A DNA stretch of 64,000 bases from Ignavibacteria bacterium (GCA_016844745.1 JAERMQ010000003.1:62001-126000); one strand, 5' to 3'; positions 38,390 through 48,408 are shown, numbered from the stretch's first letter. The notes: generated by a model from the letters alone, not told the origin. Made by a program: numbers and translations.

Positions 38390-39400
38390 TTGAACAGGGA
38401 AGAATTAAAAATTGGAATTATCGGAGCCGGCGGCTGGGGAACTGCATTAGCTACGGTGCTCTCTGAAAATGTCCGTGAAGTTTTAATCTGGGCAAAAGAA
38501 GTATCTGTCTGCGCTGAAATTAACAGTTATAATACAAATTCCGTTTTCCTTCCCGGTGTGCTTTTACCTGAAAAAATACGGGCTACAAACCATTGTTATG
38601 AATTAGAAGATAGTGATTTATTCGTACTGACTATACCTACTCAATTTATTCGTAAATTTTTTTCGGAACATAGATTTCAATTAGGTGATAAGCCGGTTAT
38701 TAATGGCGCTAAAGGTATAGAAAGAAAAACCCTACTTTTAGTATCGGAAATATTGCTGGATTGCGCTGGTATTTCTCCTGACAGGCATGTTATATTGACC
38801 GGACCGAGCCACGCAGAAGAAGTCGCCCGGCGGATGCCAACTACTGTCGTTTGTGCTTCTGAGAATATTATTTTAGCAAAAGAAGTACAAAACATTTTCT
38901 CAAACAAATCATTCCGTGTTTATACTTCGGAAGATGTAGTCGGATGCGAGATTGGCGGCGCTTTGAAGAATGTTATAGCAATTGCTGCCGGAGCGGTTGA
39001 TGGTCTCGGATTAGGCGATAATACAAAAGCAGCGCTTATTACTCGCGGATTAGCTGAAATATCCCGGCTTGGTATATCTATGGGAGCAAATCCTCTTACA
39101 TTTTCGGGATTATCAGGATTAGGCGATTTAATAGTAACCTGCAACAGCAGGCATAGCCGCAACCGTTCAGTAGGCGAGCAAATCGGAAAAGGGAAGAGCA
39201 TGGCGGAAATTACGGCAAATATGCAGTCTGTTGCCGAAGGAGTAACAACAACCGAATCTGCATACCATTTATCGCAGAAACACAACGTAGAGATGCCAAT
39301 CGTCGAACAGATGTATTTTGTCATCAATGGCCAGAAAAAGCCTCCTGAAGCCCTTGAATGCCTTATGAACCGCCAAACAAAATACGAGTGGTGGTGGTAA
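38390..39400 (+). CDS. gpsA: Glycerol-3-phosphate dehydrogenase [NAD(P)+]
   Basis: A 336-residue enzyme reducing dihydroxyacetone phosphate to glycerol-3-phosphate. Rossmann motif IGIIGAGGWGTALATVL, the GPSHAEEVARRMPT segment and the catalytic lysine in GGALKNVIAIAAGAVDGLG are clear. It starts at TTG (38390), immediately after the plsY stop, so translation is probably coupled. It supplies the acceptor that PlsY uses. Confidence 0.97.
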   Translation: MNREELKIGIIGAGGWGTALATVLSENVREVLIWAKEVSVCAEINSYNTNSVFLPGVLLPEKIRATNHCYELEDSDLFVLTIPTQFIRKFFSEHRFQLGDKPVINGAKGIERKTLLLVSEILLDCAGISPDRHVILTGPSHAEEVARRMPTTVVCASENIILAKEVQNIFSNKSFRVYTSEDVVGCEIGGALKNVIAIAAGAVDGLGLGDNTKAALITRGLAEISRLGISMGANPLTFSGLSGLGDLIVTCNSRHSRNRSVGEQIGKGKSMAEITANMQSVAEGVTTTESAYHLSQKHNVEMPIVEQMYFVINGQKKPPEALECLMNRQTKYEWWW

Positions 39401-39537
39401 ATGATTTTATTAATTTCTACTTTATTATACAGTTGTCTTTCTGTTTAAAACATTCATAAATTCATTTCACAATAAACAAATTCCCCATTTCGTTTCTAAT
39501 ACTGTTTTTTTTACAATTTTTTGAAGATGATAAAAAT

Positions 39538-40263
39538 ATGATTAATCTTAATGTTAATATCGACCATGTTGCTACCGTCCGGCAAGCACGAGGCGGCACC
39601 GAACCCGACCCTGTCACAGCAGCGCTGAATGCTGAAATAGCCGGCGCTACCGGTATTGTCTGCCATCTTCGCGAAGACCGCCGTCATGTTAATGACAGGG
39701 ATGTTCGTGTTCTTCGGGATACCATACAAACGAAATTGGATTTGGAAATGGCTGCTAATGAGGAAATTATTAAAATTGCCCTGGATGTTAAACCCGATAT
39801 GGTTACTATTGTTCCCGAAAACCGCAATGAGCTAACAACCGAAGGGGGATTGGATGTTGCCAAAAATATCGATAAAATGAAGCGTCTAACCGATAGAATG
39901 CATGAACGCAACATTTATGTTAGTCTTTTCATTGAGCCGGATGAAGCGCAAATCGAAGCATCGCTGATTGCCGGAGTGGATATGGTCGAGCTTCACACGG
40001 GAAAATACGCTAATTTGAATACGCCTGAGGATATCAGAATCGAATATAATCACATAGCACGTGCCTCTGATTTTGCTTTCAAAGCCGGTTTGGAAGTTGC
40101 AGCAGGTCATGGTTTGAATTACTATAATACTCAAATGATTTGCCGCATTTCATCGATAAAGGAATTGAGTATCGGACATTCGATTATATCGCGTTCAATT
40201 TATTGCGGTATAGATAGAGCCGTTCGCGATATGATTGCTCTCATGAATACTTATTCAATGTAG
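39538..40263 (+). CDS. pdxJ: Pyridoxine 5'-phosphate synthase
   Basis: A 241-residue TIM-barrel enzyme that condenses 3-amino-2-oxopropyl phosphate with 1-deoxyxylulose 5-phosphate to give pyridoxine phosphate. NVNIDHVATVRQARGG, HLREDRRHVNDRDV, TIVPENRNELTTEGG and the VELHTGKYA stretch are all typical, as is AGHGLNYYN. Standalone gene; PLP-dependent enzymes occur elsewhere in the window. Confidence 0.97.
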   Translation: MINLNVNIDHVATVRQARGGTEPDPVTAALNAEIAGATGIVCHLREDRRHVNDRDVRVLRDTIQTKLDLEMAANEEIIKIALDVKPDMVTIVPENRNELTTEGGLDVAKNIDKMKRLTDRMHERNIYVSLFIEPDEAQIEASLIAGVDMVELHTGKYANLNTPEDIRIEYNHIARASDFAFKAGLEVAAGHGLNYYNTQMICRISSIKELSIGHSIISRSIYCGIDRAVRDMIALMNTYSM

Positions 40264-40274
40264 CGGATTTAAGT

Positions 40275-40308
40275 TAATTACTAATTACTAATTACTAATT
40301 ACTAATTA
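40275..40308. repeat. Heptamer tandem repeat ATTACTA
   Basis: Four to five 7-base units (ATTACTA) just after pdxJ, next to the longer CCATTGA array. Confidence 0.85.
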
Positions 40309-40370
40309 ACCTAATCCAATAATTAAACCTATAATCCTCAAATCCTATTAATCCTAATTCAGACAATTAA

Positions 40371-40492
40371 CCATTGACCATTGACCATTGACCATTGACC
40401 ATTGACCATTGACCATTGACCATTGACCATTGACCATTGACCATTGACCATTGACCATTCCATTGACCATTGACCATTGACCATTGACCATT
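40371..40492. repeat. Heptamer tandem array CCATTGA
   Basis: Twelve uninterrupted CCATTGA units (40371-40454), a broken unit, then four more (40460-40487). The complement unit is TCAATGG. It separates convergent genes pdxJ and the TerB-like gene. Confidence 0.95.
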
Positions 40493-40528
40493 CAAAATTA
40501 TGCCTTATAATCCATGTTTCATAATTAA

Positions 40529-41383
40529 TTAGATGTGTGCTTTTCCCGTCTTTTTCGAAACAACCTTTTTTAATTTTAGTAATCTTTCTTTAAGCTGAAT
40601 AATAGCTTTATCATTTTCATCGGTATCCATTGCTGTTGATTCCAACTCTTCAATTTTATTGATAATCTTTGTTATAGCTTCCTGAAGATTCCTGATAACA
40701 ATTTTAGACTTCCTTTCTTTCTCTTTCTTCTTTTTGCTGTCACCAAGAGCAGCTTTAAGTTTATCAAATATCCCAGCACCAATCAAGGGAGCTACACCAA
40801 CACCCATTACTAATTCAGGTTCTAAACCTAATGCTACTAATCCATTTGTTATACCTGCAGCGCTTAAACTAATTATCGTACCGCTGAAATATACTGCTGA
40901 AATTGGAATGCCGGCTTCTTTCAATGCTAAGGCAACTTTTAGTAAAGCATTTCCGGCTGTTTCATCATCCATTTCCTCGTGAATTATGCGCTTACTTTCC
41001 TCGATAAAGAAAATTACCGCATCCAATTGATTCCCTGCAATGTTAAGTTCCAAACATACAGTATCGAGGAATTGGTGCTCCTGAGTTACTATAATTTCGT
41101 CAGCCAAAACTACTTCGACAACTCCAACCAAAACTGCAAAACGTAATTCATCCTTTCCTTCTGCAATTGTTCTGAGACACTCTTCAGGTTCAGGTGGATT
41201 CAGTACGAAATTACGAACAGTATCCTTGTTTTTTGCTGCAAGGATGTCTAAATCGATAAACTCATAGATAGTCTGAAGTTCTTCTTTTTCAAGAATGGAG
41301 TCTGCTATTCCGGCAGAGAATAATAAACCGTAGAATGCTACCAATTGTTCTTGCGGTATAGACTTTAAATCAAAATGCTCCAT
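40529..41383 (-). CDS. TerB-like domain protein with glycine-rich segment and coiled coil
   Basis: A 284-residue protein. Residues 1-140 look like a TerB (tellurite-resistance-type) helical domain: FYGLLFSAGIADSILEKEELQ and FAVLVGVVEVVLADEIIVTQ are the two repeat-like halves with acidic residues. About 165-215 is a glycine-rich hydrophobic region (ISLSAAGITNGLVALG; MGVGVAPLIGAGIFDKL) that could enter membranes. The end is a charged coiled coil. TerB-like proteins are linked to stress response and metal binding, but no other ter gene is here. ATG at 41383 chosen; a TTG lies three codons earlier. Confidence 0.65.
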   Translation of the reverse strand: MEHFDLKSIPQEQLVAFYGLLFSAGIADSILEKEELQTIYEFIDLDILAAKNKDTVRNFVLNPPEPEECLRTIAEGKDELRFAVLVGVVEVVLADEIIVTQEHQFLDTVCLELNIAGNQLDAVIFFIEESKRIIHEEMDDETAGNALLKVALALKEAGIPISAVYFSGTIISLSAAGITNGLVALGLEPELVMGVGVAPLIGAGIFDKLKAALGDSKKKKEKERKSKIVIRNLQEAITKIINKIEELESTAMDTDENDKAIIQLKERLLKLKKVVSKKTGKAHI

Positions 41384-41494
41384 TATCAACAACCCCGTAA
41401 GTTGAACATGTAAAAAACATTGATTACAATTTAATTAGTCTTTATGCTAATACAAAATAATAAAATTTCCTATCAAATCAAAATAACACTAAAT

Positions 41495-41590
41495 AATTGT
41501 CAATTGTCAATTGTCAATTGTCAATTGTCAATGGTTAATGGTTAATGGTTAGTGGTCAATGGTTAATTGTTAATGGTCAATGGTTAATGA
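41495..41590. repeat. Heptamer tandem array AATTGTC / AATGGTT
   Basis: About five AATTGTC units followed by seven or eight diverged AATGGTT/AATGGTC units. In the 41393-41762 gap between the divergent TerB-like and tetR genes; the remainder of the gap presumably holds both promoters and the TetR operator, which I cannot place confidently. Confidence 0.9.
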
Positions 41591-41762
41591 AAAATCATAT
41601 AATCCTTTAATCTTACAAATCCTAATTCAGACAACTAATCATGGTTCAGACAATTTTTCCAATCCGTGAAACTTTTAACAAAATATTCCGTAATACACTA
41701 CGTCAGACGGTAAATCAATGTAAAGTAACTGACAGAGTGTTCAATTTATAACGGTAAATAAA

Positions 41763-42455
41763 ATGGGTGTAGTTGAAAGACGTGAACGTGAGAAAGAGCA
41801 AAGACGGCAGCAAATTATGGATGCCGGGGAGAAAGTATTTCTCGCTCACGGAATCAATATGACCACAATGGAGCAAATATCCAACGAATGTGAAATCAGT
41901 CGTGGAACGATTTATCTTTACTTTAAAAATAAAGAAGAGATATTTCAAACCATTGTTATCAAAGCTCTCGATATTCTATATTCAATTATGTATGCCAAAG
42001 CCCATGAATGTAGTGATTCCGAATCAAAATTAAGAGCGATTGGCGAGGCATATCTGGAATTCCACGCTCAATATCCATCATATTTCAAACTTATCAATTT
42101 AATGGATAACCATAAAAATTTTGATTTTGAATCAGGTGGATTAATTCTTCAACTTTTGGAAAAATCAAACAAAGTATGGGGATTAATTGTAGAGGTTATA
42201 ACTTCAGGAATCGAAGCAGGGGAGTTTACTAAAGATATAAAACCATTCGATTTTGCTATACTAATTTGGGCTTCGAGCAGCGGAGTGATTAACGTGATTG
42301 ACCATTTTAAAAGCTCTCATATTAATTGTAATAATGACATGGAAGTCGAATCTCCGGAATATTGCAATCATTTGAATATAGTTAATTTGGATTTGGAGGA
42401 ACTCTTTACTAATCTGATGGAAGCGCATATTAATTCAATAAAAATACATAAATAG
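41763..42455 (+). CDS. TetR/AcrR-family repressor
   Basis: A 230-residue regulator. The N-terminal helix-turn-helix is clear: GINMTTMEQISNECEISR and GTIYLYFKNKEEIF. The C-terminal ligand-binding domain is helical and not assignable. It is the first gene of the efflux operon and almost certainly represses it and itself; the effector would be a pump substrate. Its stop is 27 bases before the TolC-type gene. Confidence 0.93.
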   Translation: MGVVERREREKEQRRQQIMDAGEKVFLAHGINMTTMEQISNECEISRGTIYLYFKNKEEIFQTIVIKALDILYSIMYAKAHECSDSESKLRAIGEAYLEFHAQYPSYFKLINLMDNHKNFDFESGGLILQLLEKSNKVWGLIVEVITSGIEAGEFTKDIKPFDFAILIWASSSGVINVIDHFKSSHINCNNDMEVESPEYCNHLNIVNLDLEELFTNLMEAHINSIKIHK

Positions 42456-42482
42456 TTTTTAATAATAATTTTATAAGGAAAA

Positions 42483-43868
42483 ATGAAAAAGTTGATTTTG
42501 TTAATGTTTATTGTATCTATATTAGTAAGTATTATTTCTCCGCTTGGCGCTCAGGAAGTGGACTCGTATTTGAAAAGTTATATAAAGCTTGGATTAAATA
42601 AAAATCTTGAATTAGGCAGTGCAAAGCAGAATTTAATAGCATCGGCTGCAAGGGAAGACCAGGCATTTTCGAATTTTCTACCCAAGTTGGAAATAAATAG
42701 CCGTTACACGCGTGCAGGCGGTGGCAGGAGCTTTGTATTTCCTCTTGGTACAATGATGAATGCATTATATGATTCCGTAGGTATTGATATGAAATTGAAC
42801 GACGAAACTGTTCCATTCCTCCGCCCGGAAGAGCAGGATACAAAGCTCGAATTGGTGCAGCCGATTTTCAATTATGCTATTTTATATGCTTATGATGCAT
42901 CGAACCAGATGAAGAAGAGCGAACATTCGGGATATAGAGTCTCAGAACTTAATATTGCAGAGCAGATAATTACTCAATATTACAATTGTGCAAAAGCACG
43001 AAAATTAGTGGAAATCGGGAACTTTGTTATTGCATTAGTTAATGAAAATCTGTCTGTGGCTCAAAAGCTGTACAATGTTGGAAAAGCGCCGAAAACGGAT
43101 GTCCTAAGGGCAGAAGTCCAGGTATCATCGGCAAATCAGGAACTTTCCACAGCAAAAAATATGGCAACATTGAGTCGTGGCGCTTTTAACACTACGCTAA
43201 ACAGACCGCATGAGACCGAAGTATTATTTGATTCGGTTACGGCAGAAATGCTCCTGAATCCTGAATTCAAAAGAAATCTTGAATTCGGAAAAACCATGGA
43301 TGAGGCAATTGCGGCAGGCATGCAGGTAAGACCGGAATTTGATAAACTGAATTATGATATTGGTACATTGAAATCCATTAAAAAGGGCTACTATTCCGAT
43401 TATCTGCCGTCTTTAACGTTAGTTGCAGACTATGGTATTCAAGGAGAAAAATACAAGTGGGATAAGGAAAGCCGCTATTGGATGGTATCCGGCATGTTCA
43501 AATGGAATTTATTTTCCGGATTTGCATCGAATGCCAAGCAGCAGGAAACAGAGGCTCAGATTAACTCCCTGAATATGATGAATGAAAATGTGAAGCAATT
43601 AATCACTCTGGAAATAAAGAACAATTATTTGAACTATACATCGGCATTCAGTCAATACGATGTTGCAGTGAAGACGTACCGTTCGGCAGAAGAGAATTAC
43701 AGGTTGACAAAGAAAAGTTATGAGCAGGGAATGGCGCCGTTCATCAGCTTATTAGATGCTGAAACAACTTTGAATGTATCGATGGAGAATTTATTTGTCA
43801 CTTACTACGAAATTTTAACGACTAAATGGAAATTGAAGAAAAGTATTGGTTTGATAAATAATGAATAA
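42483..43868 (+). CDS. TolC-family outer-membrane efflux protein
   Basis: A 461-residue protein with signal peptide MKKLILLMFIVSILVSIISP (cleavage near GAQ). Two repeats of long helices and beta segments as in TolC: NLELGSAKQNLIASAAREDQ and YRLTKKSYEQGMAPFISLLD. It forms the outer-membrane duct of the tripartite pump encoded by the next two genes. AAGGA precedes the ATG. A 180-base GTGAAA array separates it from the adaptor gene. Confidence 0.93.
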   Translation: MKKLILLMFIVSILVSIISPLGAQEVDSYLKSYIKLGLNKNLELGSAKQNLIASAAREDQAFSNFLPKLEINSRYTRAGGGRSFVFPLGTMMNALYDSVGIDMKLNDETVPFLRPEEQDTKLELVQPIFNYAILYAYDASNQMKKSEHSGYRVSELNIAEQIITQYYNCAKARKLVEIGNFVIALVNENLSVAQKLYNVGKAPKTDVLRAEVQVSSANQELSTAKNMATLSRGAFNTTLNRPHETEVLFDSVTAEMLLNPEFKRNLEFGKTMDEAIAAGMQVRPEFDKLNYDIGTLKSIKKGYYSDYLPSLTLVADYGIQGEKYKWDKESRYWMVSGMFKWNLFSGFASNAKQQETEAQINSLNMMNENVKQLITLEIKNNYLNYTSAFSQYDVAVKTYRSAEENYRLTKKSYEQGMAPFISLLDAETTLNVSMENLFVTYYEILTTKWKLKKSIGLINNE

Positions 43869-44047
43869 CGAAAAGTGAAAGTGAAAAGTGAAAGTGAAAA
43901 GTGAAAAGTGAAAGTGAAAAGTGAAAAGTGAAAGTGAAAAGTGAATGTGAAAGTGAATGTGAAAGTGAATGTGAAAAGTGAATGTGAAAAGTGAATGTGA
44001 AAAGTGAATGTGAAAGTGAAAGTGAAAGTGAAAGTGAAAAGTGAATA
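43868..44047. repeat. GTGAAA/GTGAAAA purine-rich tandem array inside the efflux operon
   Basis: A 180-base run of 6- and 7-base units (GTGAAA, GTGAAAA, GTGAATG) between the tolC and hlyD-like genes. Nearly all purine plus T on the plus strand. Confidence 0.95.
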
Positions 44048-44104
44048 TGACTAATGAAGAATAAAAATAATCAAAAATAAAATAATTTTAATTGGGAGAA
44101 AAAA

Positions 44105-45196
44105 ATGAAAAAAGGTAAATTAATCTTATGGACAGTAGTCTTAGGATTCATCGCAATATTCGTCATCAAAGTTTTGTCGAAAACATCAGACGGCAAAGCT
44201 GCGCCGGAAGCACCGGTATTTGCCGTAACGACACAGCAGGTGCAGGTCGGTAAGATTGATGGTATTATGAATTACACAGGTACAGTCGAAGGTATCGCAG
44301 AAGCTGCAATTATTTCGCAAACTGCAGGTGTAATCGAAAAAGTAAATTTCAATGTTGGGCAGAGGGTAGCAGCAGGCTCTGTATTGGCAGTAATTGAGAA
44401 TGTTCAACAGAAAGCAGCCACTGAACAAGCCGGCGCTGCTGTATTGGCAGCAGAAACGGGATACGAAAAAGCAAAGAATGATTTAGCGAGGATTGAATCA
44501 TTATTCAGCCAGAACGTAGCAACAAAGGATAACCTTGAAATGTCACAACTTGGCGTTAAGTCGGCACTGGCTCAATTAAAAGGAGCGCAGGCAGCACAAA
44601 AAGTCGCTGAAAAACAATTAGCTGATACTTATATTAAAGCAACAATATCAGGCGCAGCAGCTACCAAGGATATCAATGTTGGTGGCACGATTGCACCCGG
44701 TATGAGAGTTACCCAGGTTGTCGATTTATCGAAGCTTAAAATTAAAATCAATGTTAATGAAAACGATGTTGCAAAAATTATTGTCGGGAAACGTGTTGAT
44801 GTACGTATCGATGCATATCCCGATAAAATATTCGAAGGAAAAATCGCAACCATAGGGCTGTTTGCAGGAATAAATGTACGTACATATCAGGTTGAGGTTC
44901 TGCTTGATAATCGTAATACTCACGAAATCAAATCGGGAATGTTCGCACGGTGCCAAATTATGACTCAATCTAATGAAAACGCATTAATCGTTCCGGAAAC
45001 GGCTGTGACACTGAATAATGACGGCAGCGCCAATGTGTTTGTAATTGATAACGGAAAAGCTTTCTTGAAAAAAGTAATAGTTGGATTAAAGAATGCCGGG
45101 AAGTATGAAATTACTTCTGGTATCGCACCGGGTGCTAAGGTAGCCGTACTTGGTAAAGAGCGTTTAGCCGACGGAATGATAGTCAGGGAGAAGTAG
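44105..45196 (+). CDS. RND efflux periplasmic adaptor (HlyD/AcrA family)
   Basis: A 363-residue membrane fusion protein. N-terminal helix (LILWTVVLGFIAIFVIKVL), a biotinyl-lipoyl hairpin flanking a coiled-coil (GYEKAKNDLARIESLFSQNV, KGAQAAQKVAEKQLADTYIK), then a beta-barrel (VDLSKLKIKINVNENDVAKI) and a membrane-proximal domain. It connects the inner-membrane pump to the TolC-type duct. It ends 1 base before the pump gene. No lipobox, so membrane anchored by its helix. Confidence 0.93.
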   Translation: MKKGKLILWTVVLGFIAIFVIKVLSKTSDGKAAPEAPVFAVTTQQVQVGKIDGIMNYTGTVEGIAEAAIISQTAGVIEKVNFNVGQRVAAGSVLAVIENVQQKAATEQAGAAVLAAETGYEKAKNDLARIESLFSQNVATKDNLEMSQLGVKSALAQLKGAQAAQKVAEKQLADTYIKATISGAAATKDINVGGTIAPGMRVTQVVDLSKLKIKINVNENDVAKIIVGKRVDVRIDAYPDKIFEGKIATIGLFAGINVRTYQVEVLLDNRNTHEIKSGMFARCQIMTQSNENALIVPETAVTLNNDGSANVFVIDNGKAFLKKVIVGLKNAGKYEITSGIAPGAKVAVLGKERLADGMIVREK

Positions 45197-45197
45197 A

Positions 45198-48100
45198 ATG
45201 AAATTGACGGAAATAGCAATTAAACGCCCAGCGTTTATGACGATGATATTTGTTGGTTTGGCAGTAATCGGATTATACAGTTATTTAAAAATGGGTGTTG
45301 ACCTTCTGCCGAAAATGGATTTCCCGATGGTATTAGTCAATATCATTTACCCGGGGGCAGGACCAAAGGAAGTCGAATCGCAAGTGGCTAAGCCTGTAGA
45401 GGAGATATTAGCATCGGTTAATGGTATGAAGGCTCTCAGGACATTTTCAAATGAAAACGTTGCATTTGTTCTTTGTGAATTTACTATGTCAACCAATGCA
45501 GATGTGGCATTGAATGATGTTGAAAGAAAAATCAACTCGATTAAAGGTCAATTACCGAAGGAAATTTTGCAGCCTCAGGTATTTAAAAGCGATATGAATG
45601 ATTTGCCTATTATTCGTTTAGCAATAACTGCGAATATGCAGCCAATACAATTATTCCAATTTATTAAGGATAAAATCAAGCCGCGAATCGAGCAGGTAGA
45701 AGGAGTTTCGATAGTCAATATAGTAGGTGGGAAAGAAAGGGAAATCCGCGTCGAAGTTGATAATGACAAGCTGCGTGCAAATAATCTGTCAATTTCACAA
45801 GTCACCCAGGTTATCGGCTCGGAAAATATCGATTTCCCGACGGGTAAAGTTTTGGAAGAGAAGCGTGATTTCACCGTTCGATTGGAAGGAAAATACAAGG
45901 ATATCGAAACAATTAAAAACACTATTCTATATTCATCCCCTCAGGGAAATGTAATGGTGAAGGATGTTGCAAATGTTATCGATACATATAAAGAAAATTA
46001 TACTATGAGTCGCCTGAACGGCACATCCGGAATTGGTATGATTATCCAGAAAGCATCGGATGCAAATGCTGTTAAAACAAGCGAAAGAATCAATGAAACG
46101 ATAAAGAAATTAACAGAGGAGTTTAAGGAAAACAACCTGAAATTTACAATATCTGTTGATGTAACACAATTTACAAAGGATTCCAGGAACGATGTTTTGA
46201 AGGATTTGGGAATAGCTATTTTGATGGTTGCTTTGGTACTTTTCTTTTTCCTTCATAATATAAAAAATGCGTTTATTGTGATTTTATCGATACCTACATC
46301 ACTCCTATCGGCAATTATCATGATGTATGTTTTTGGATTTACAGTAAATTTAATTACGTTAATGGCTCTGACTCTTGTTATAGGAATCCTTGTTGATGAT
46401 TCGATAGTTGTATTGGAAAATATTCACCGGCATCTTCAAATGGGGGAAGACCCAAAAACCGCTGCTATCAATGGAAGAAGCGAAATCGGGTTGGCTGCTA
46501 TTGCTATAACACTTGTCGATGTAGTGGTATTCCTGCCAATAGCAATGTTAACCGGAATTGTAGGAATGATATTTCGTGAATTCGGATTGACAGTGGTTGT
46601 AGCAACGTTATTTTCATTGTTTGTTTCATTTACCTTGACACCTTTATTAGCCTCCCGCTGGTCAAAAGTCGTTGATTACTCAAATGAATCATTAATGGGA
46701 AGATTTATTTTAAAGTTCAATGAATACGAGCAAAAGATAATAAACAAATACCGTATTCTGCTTGCGTGGGCGCTGGGACACAGGAAAACAGTTGTAATAG
46801 TTAGCATCTTACTTTTTGTATCAAGTTTGACCTTTATTCCATTGGGTTTGATTGGTAACGAATTTATGCCGGAAATAGACCGCGGTGAATTTGCATTAAA
46901 CCTGGAAATGCCGCAAGGAACAAATATAATTGAAAACGATAAAGCTACGAAAAAAATTGAACAACTTGTTATGAGTACAGGCGAGGTAGAACGCTGCTAT
47001 ACTGTTGTAGGAAGAAATGAAGGAGCATGGGGGGATATTAACCGGGCAAATAACAGCCAGCTTCAAATCAAACTTTACCCGAAGAAAAAACGAAGACCAA
47101 CTCAAATTGTTATTAATAATTATTTGGCAATGGCACATTCCGTACCGGGAATAAAAGCTACGGCACAGCTCATAGGGCTGTTCGGCACTACAGATGAAAC
47201 TCCTATTTGGATTGAAGTCAAAGGAGTCGAACTTGAAAAAATCATTCCTGTTTCTGAAGAAGTTCAGAAAATAGTCGAGAAAACCCGAGGAGCAAGAGAT
47301 GTTAAATCTTCGTGGGAAGAAGGACAGCCGGAAGTGAAAGTTGTTGTTGACCGGATAAAATGTGCGACTTATAATCTGTCCCTTGGAGAAGTTGCATATT
47401 CTCTTCGTAATGCTTTCGAAGGTGATAATCAAAGTAAATTCAAGGAAGGCGATACCGAATATGACCTACGTGTTATGATGTCCCGGAAGAATAGGGATAA
47501 TCCCGATGATGTAGCCAATACAAATATCATGAACAGATTCGGTCAAATGGTTAAACTTTCGGATGTAGCACATATATACTTTGGCAAAGGTCCTTCACAG
47601 ATACAAAGAAAGGACAGGTCAAGAGTTATCAGTATTCTCGCTAATCTTGATAATACAAGACCACTCAGCGAAGTAACCCAGGAAATCGAGAGCAAATTCA
47701 ACAAAATCAATAAACCGGTTGGAGTAACAATTAAGTTATCCGGTCAGGCGGAAGATATGGGCACAATGTTTACTGATATGTTGATTGCAATCGCTTTCGC
47801 AGTGTTGTTTGTATATATGATTATGGTCAGCCTTTTTGAATCCTTCTCTTTGCCGTTCATAATTATGTTTTCATTGCCGGTAGCTTTATTCGGAGCGATG
47901 ATGGGATTGTTCTTCTCGAATTTAAATATGAATATGTTCTCGATGATTGGAGTACTTCTATCGATGGGACTTGTTACGAAGAACGGTATTCTTCTTGTAG
48001 ATTATACCAATACGCTTCGTTCGAGAGGTCTTTCCGTTAAGGATGCATTAATAGAAGCCGGGGCAACACGCTTGCGTCCAATCGTTATGACAACATTAAC

Positions 48101-48359
48101 TATGGTATTCGGAATGATGCCTCTTCTTTTGGCTCGTGGTGGAGCCGGGGACATGAGGAGTGGAATAGCAGCAGTTGTGATAGGAGCTTTGATTAGCTCA
48201 ACATTGTTAACACTTGCTTTAGTTCCGGTAGTATATTCATTGGTTGATAGTTGGAAGGAACGTATTCCCGCTTTCCTCAGGAAAGTCCTGTTCTTAGGGG
48301 AAAAGAAACCGAAAATAGAGCCGTCATATACACGCAGTATAGCAGATGAAACAATTTAG
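45198..48359 (+). CDS. RND-family efflux pump (HAE1/AcrB-like)
   Basis: A 1053-residue inner-membrane RND transporter. The proton-relay residues are visible: the aspartate pair in TM4 (GILVDDSIVVLENI) and the TM10 lysine (GLVTKNGILLVDYTNTL). Two large periplasmic loops, and 12 helices as expected. Together with the two preceding genes it forms a drug or lipid efflux pump under the TetR repressor. The substrate is unknown. Confidence 0.95.
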   Translation: MKLTEIAIKRPAFMTMIFVGLAVIGLYSYLKMGVDLLPKMDFPMVLVNIIYPGAGPKEVESQVAKPVEEILASVNGMKALRTFSNENVAFVLCEFTMSTNADVALNDVERKINSIKGQLPKEILQPQVFKSDMNDLPIIRLAITANMQPIQLFQFIKDKIKPRIEQVEGVSIVNIVGGKEREIRVEVDNDKLRANNLSISQVTQVIGSENIDFPTGKVLEEKRDFTVRLEGKYKDIETIKNTILYSSPQGNVMVKDVANVIDTYKENYTMSRLNGTSGIGMIIQKASDANAVKTSERINETIKKLTEEFKENNLKFTISVDVTQFTKDSRNDVLKDLGIAILMVALVLFFFLHNIKNAFIVILSIPTSLLSAIIMMYVFGFTVNLITLMALTLVIGILVDDSIVVLENIHRHLQMGEDPKTAAINGRSEIGLAAIAITLVDVVVFLPIAMLTGIVGMIFREFGLTVVVATLFSLFVSFTLTPLLASRWSKVVDYSNESLMGRFILKFNEYEQKIINKYRILLAWALGHRKTVVIVSILLFVSSLTFIPLGLIGNEFMPEIDRGEFALNLEMPQGTNIIENDKATKKIEQLVMSTGEVERCYTVVGRNEGAWGDINRANNSQLQIKLYPKKKRRPTQIVINNYLAMAHSVPGIKATAQLIGLFGTTDETPIWIEVKGVELEKIIPVSEEVQKIVEKTRGARDVKSSWEEGQPEVKVVVDRIKCATYNLSLGEVAYSLRNAFEGDNQSKFKEGDTEYDLRVMMSRKNRDNPDDVANTNIMNRFGQMVKLSDVAHIYFGKGPSQIQRKDRSRVISILANLDNTRPLSEVTQEIESKFNKINKPVGVTIKLSGQAEDMGTMFTDMLIAIAFAVLFVYMIMVSLFESFSLPFIIMFSLPVALFGAMMGLFFSNLNMNMFSMIGVLLSMGLVTKNGILLVDYTNTLRSRGLSVKDALIEAGATRLRPIVMTTLTMVFGMMPLLLARGGAGDMRSGIAAVVIGALISSTLLTLALVPVVYSLVDSWKERIPAFLRKVLFLGEKKPKIEPSYTRSIADETI

Positions 48360-48408
48360 AGAAAATAATTAATTACTTTTTCATAGTAAATGATTATATA
48401 AAAATAAA

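Noticed and set aside
40371..40492. Possible CRISPR array
   Set aside because: Units are 7 bases long with no spacers and no cas genes nearby; it is a simple tandem repeat.
41690..41762. TetR operator near CGTAATACACTACG
   Set aside because: Arms are only 4 bases and no second copy is seen; not enough to claim.
45575..45922. A 115-residue antisense ORF inside the RND pump gene (and similar ones elsewhere, e.g. 46896-47432)
   Set aside because: Lies fully on the opposite strand of a well-conserved gene; no ribosome-binding site or recognisable domain.
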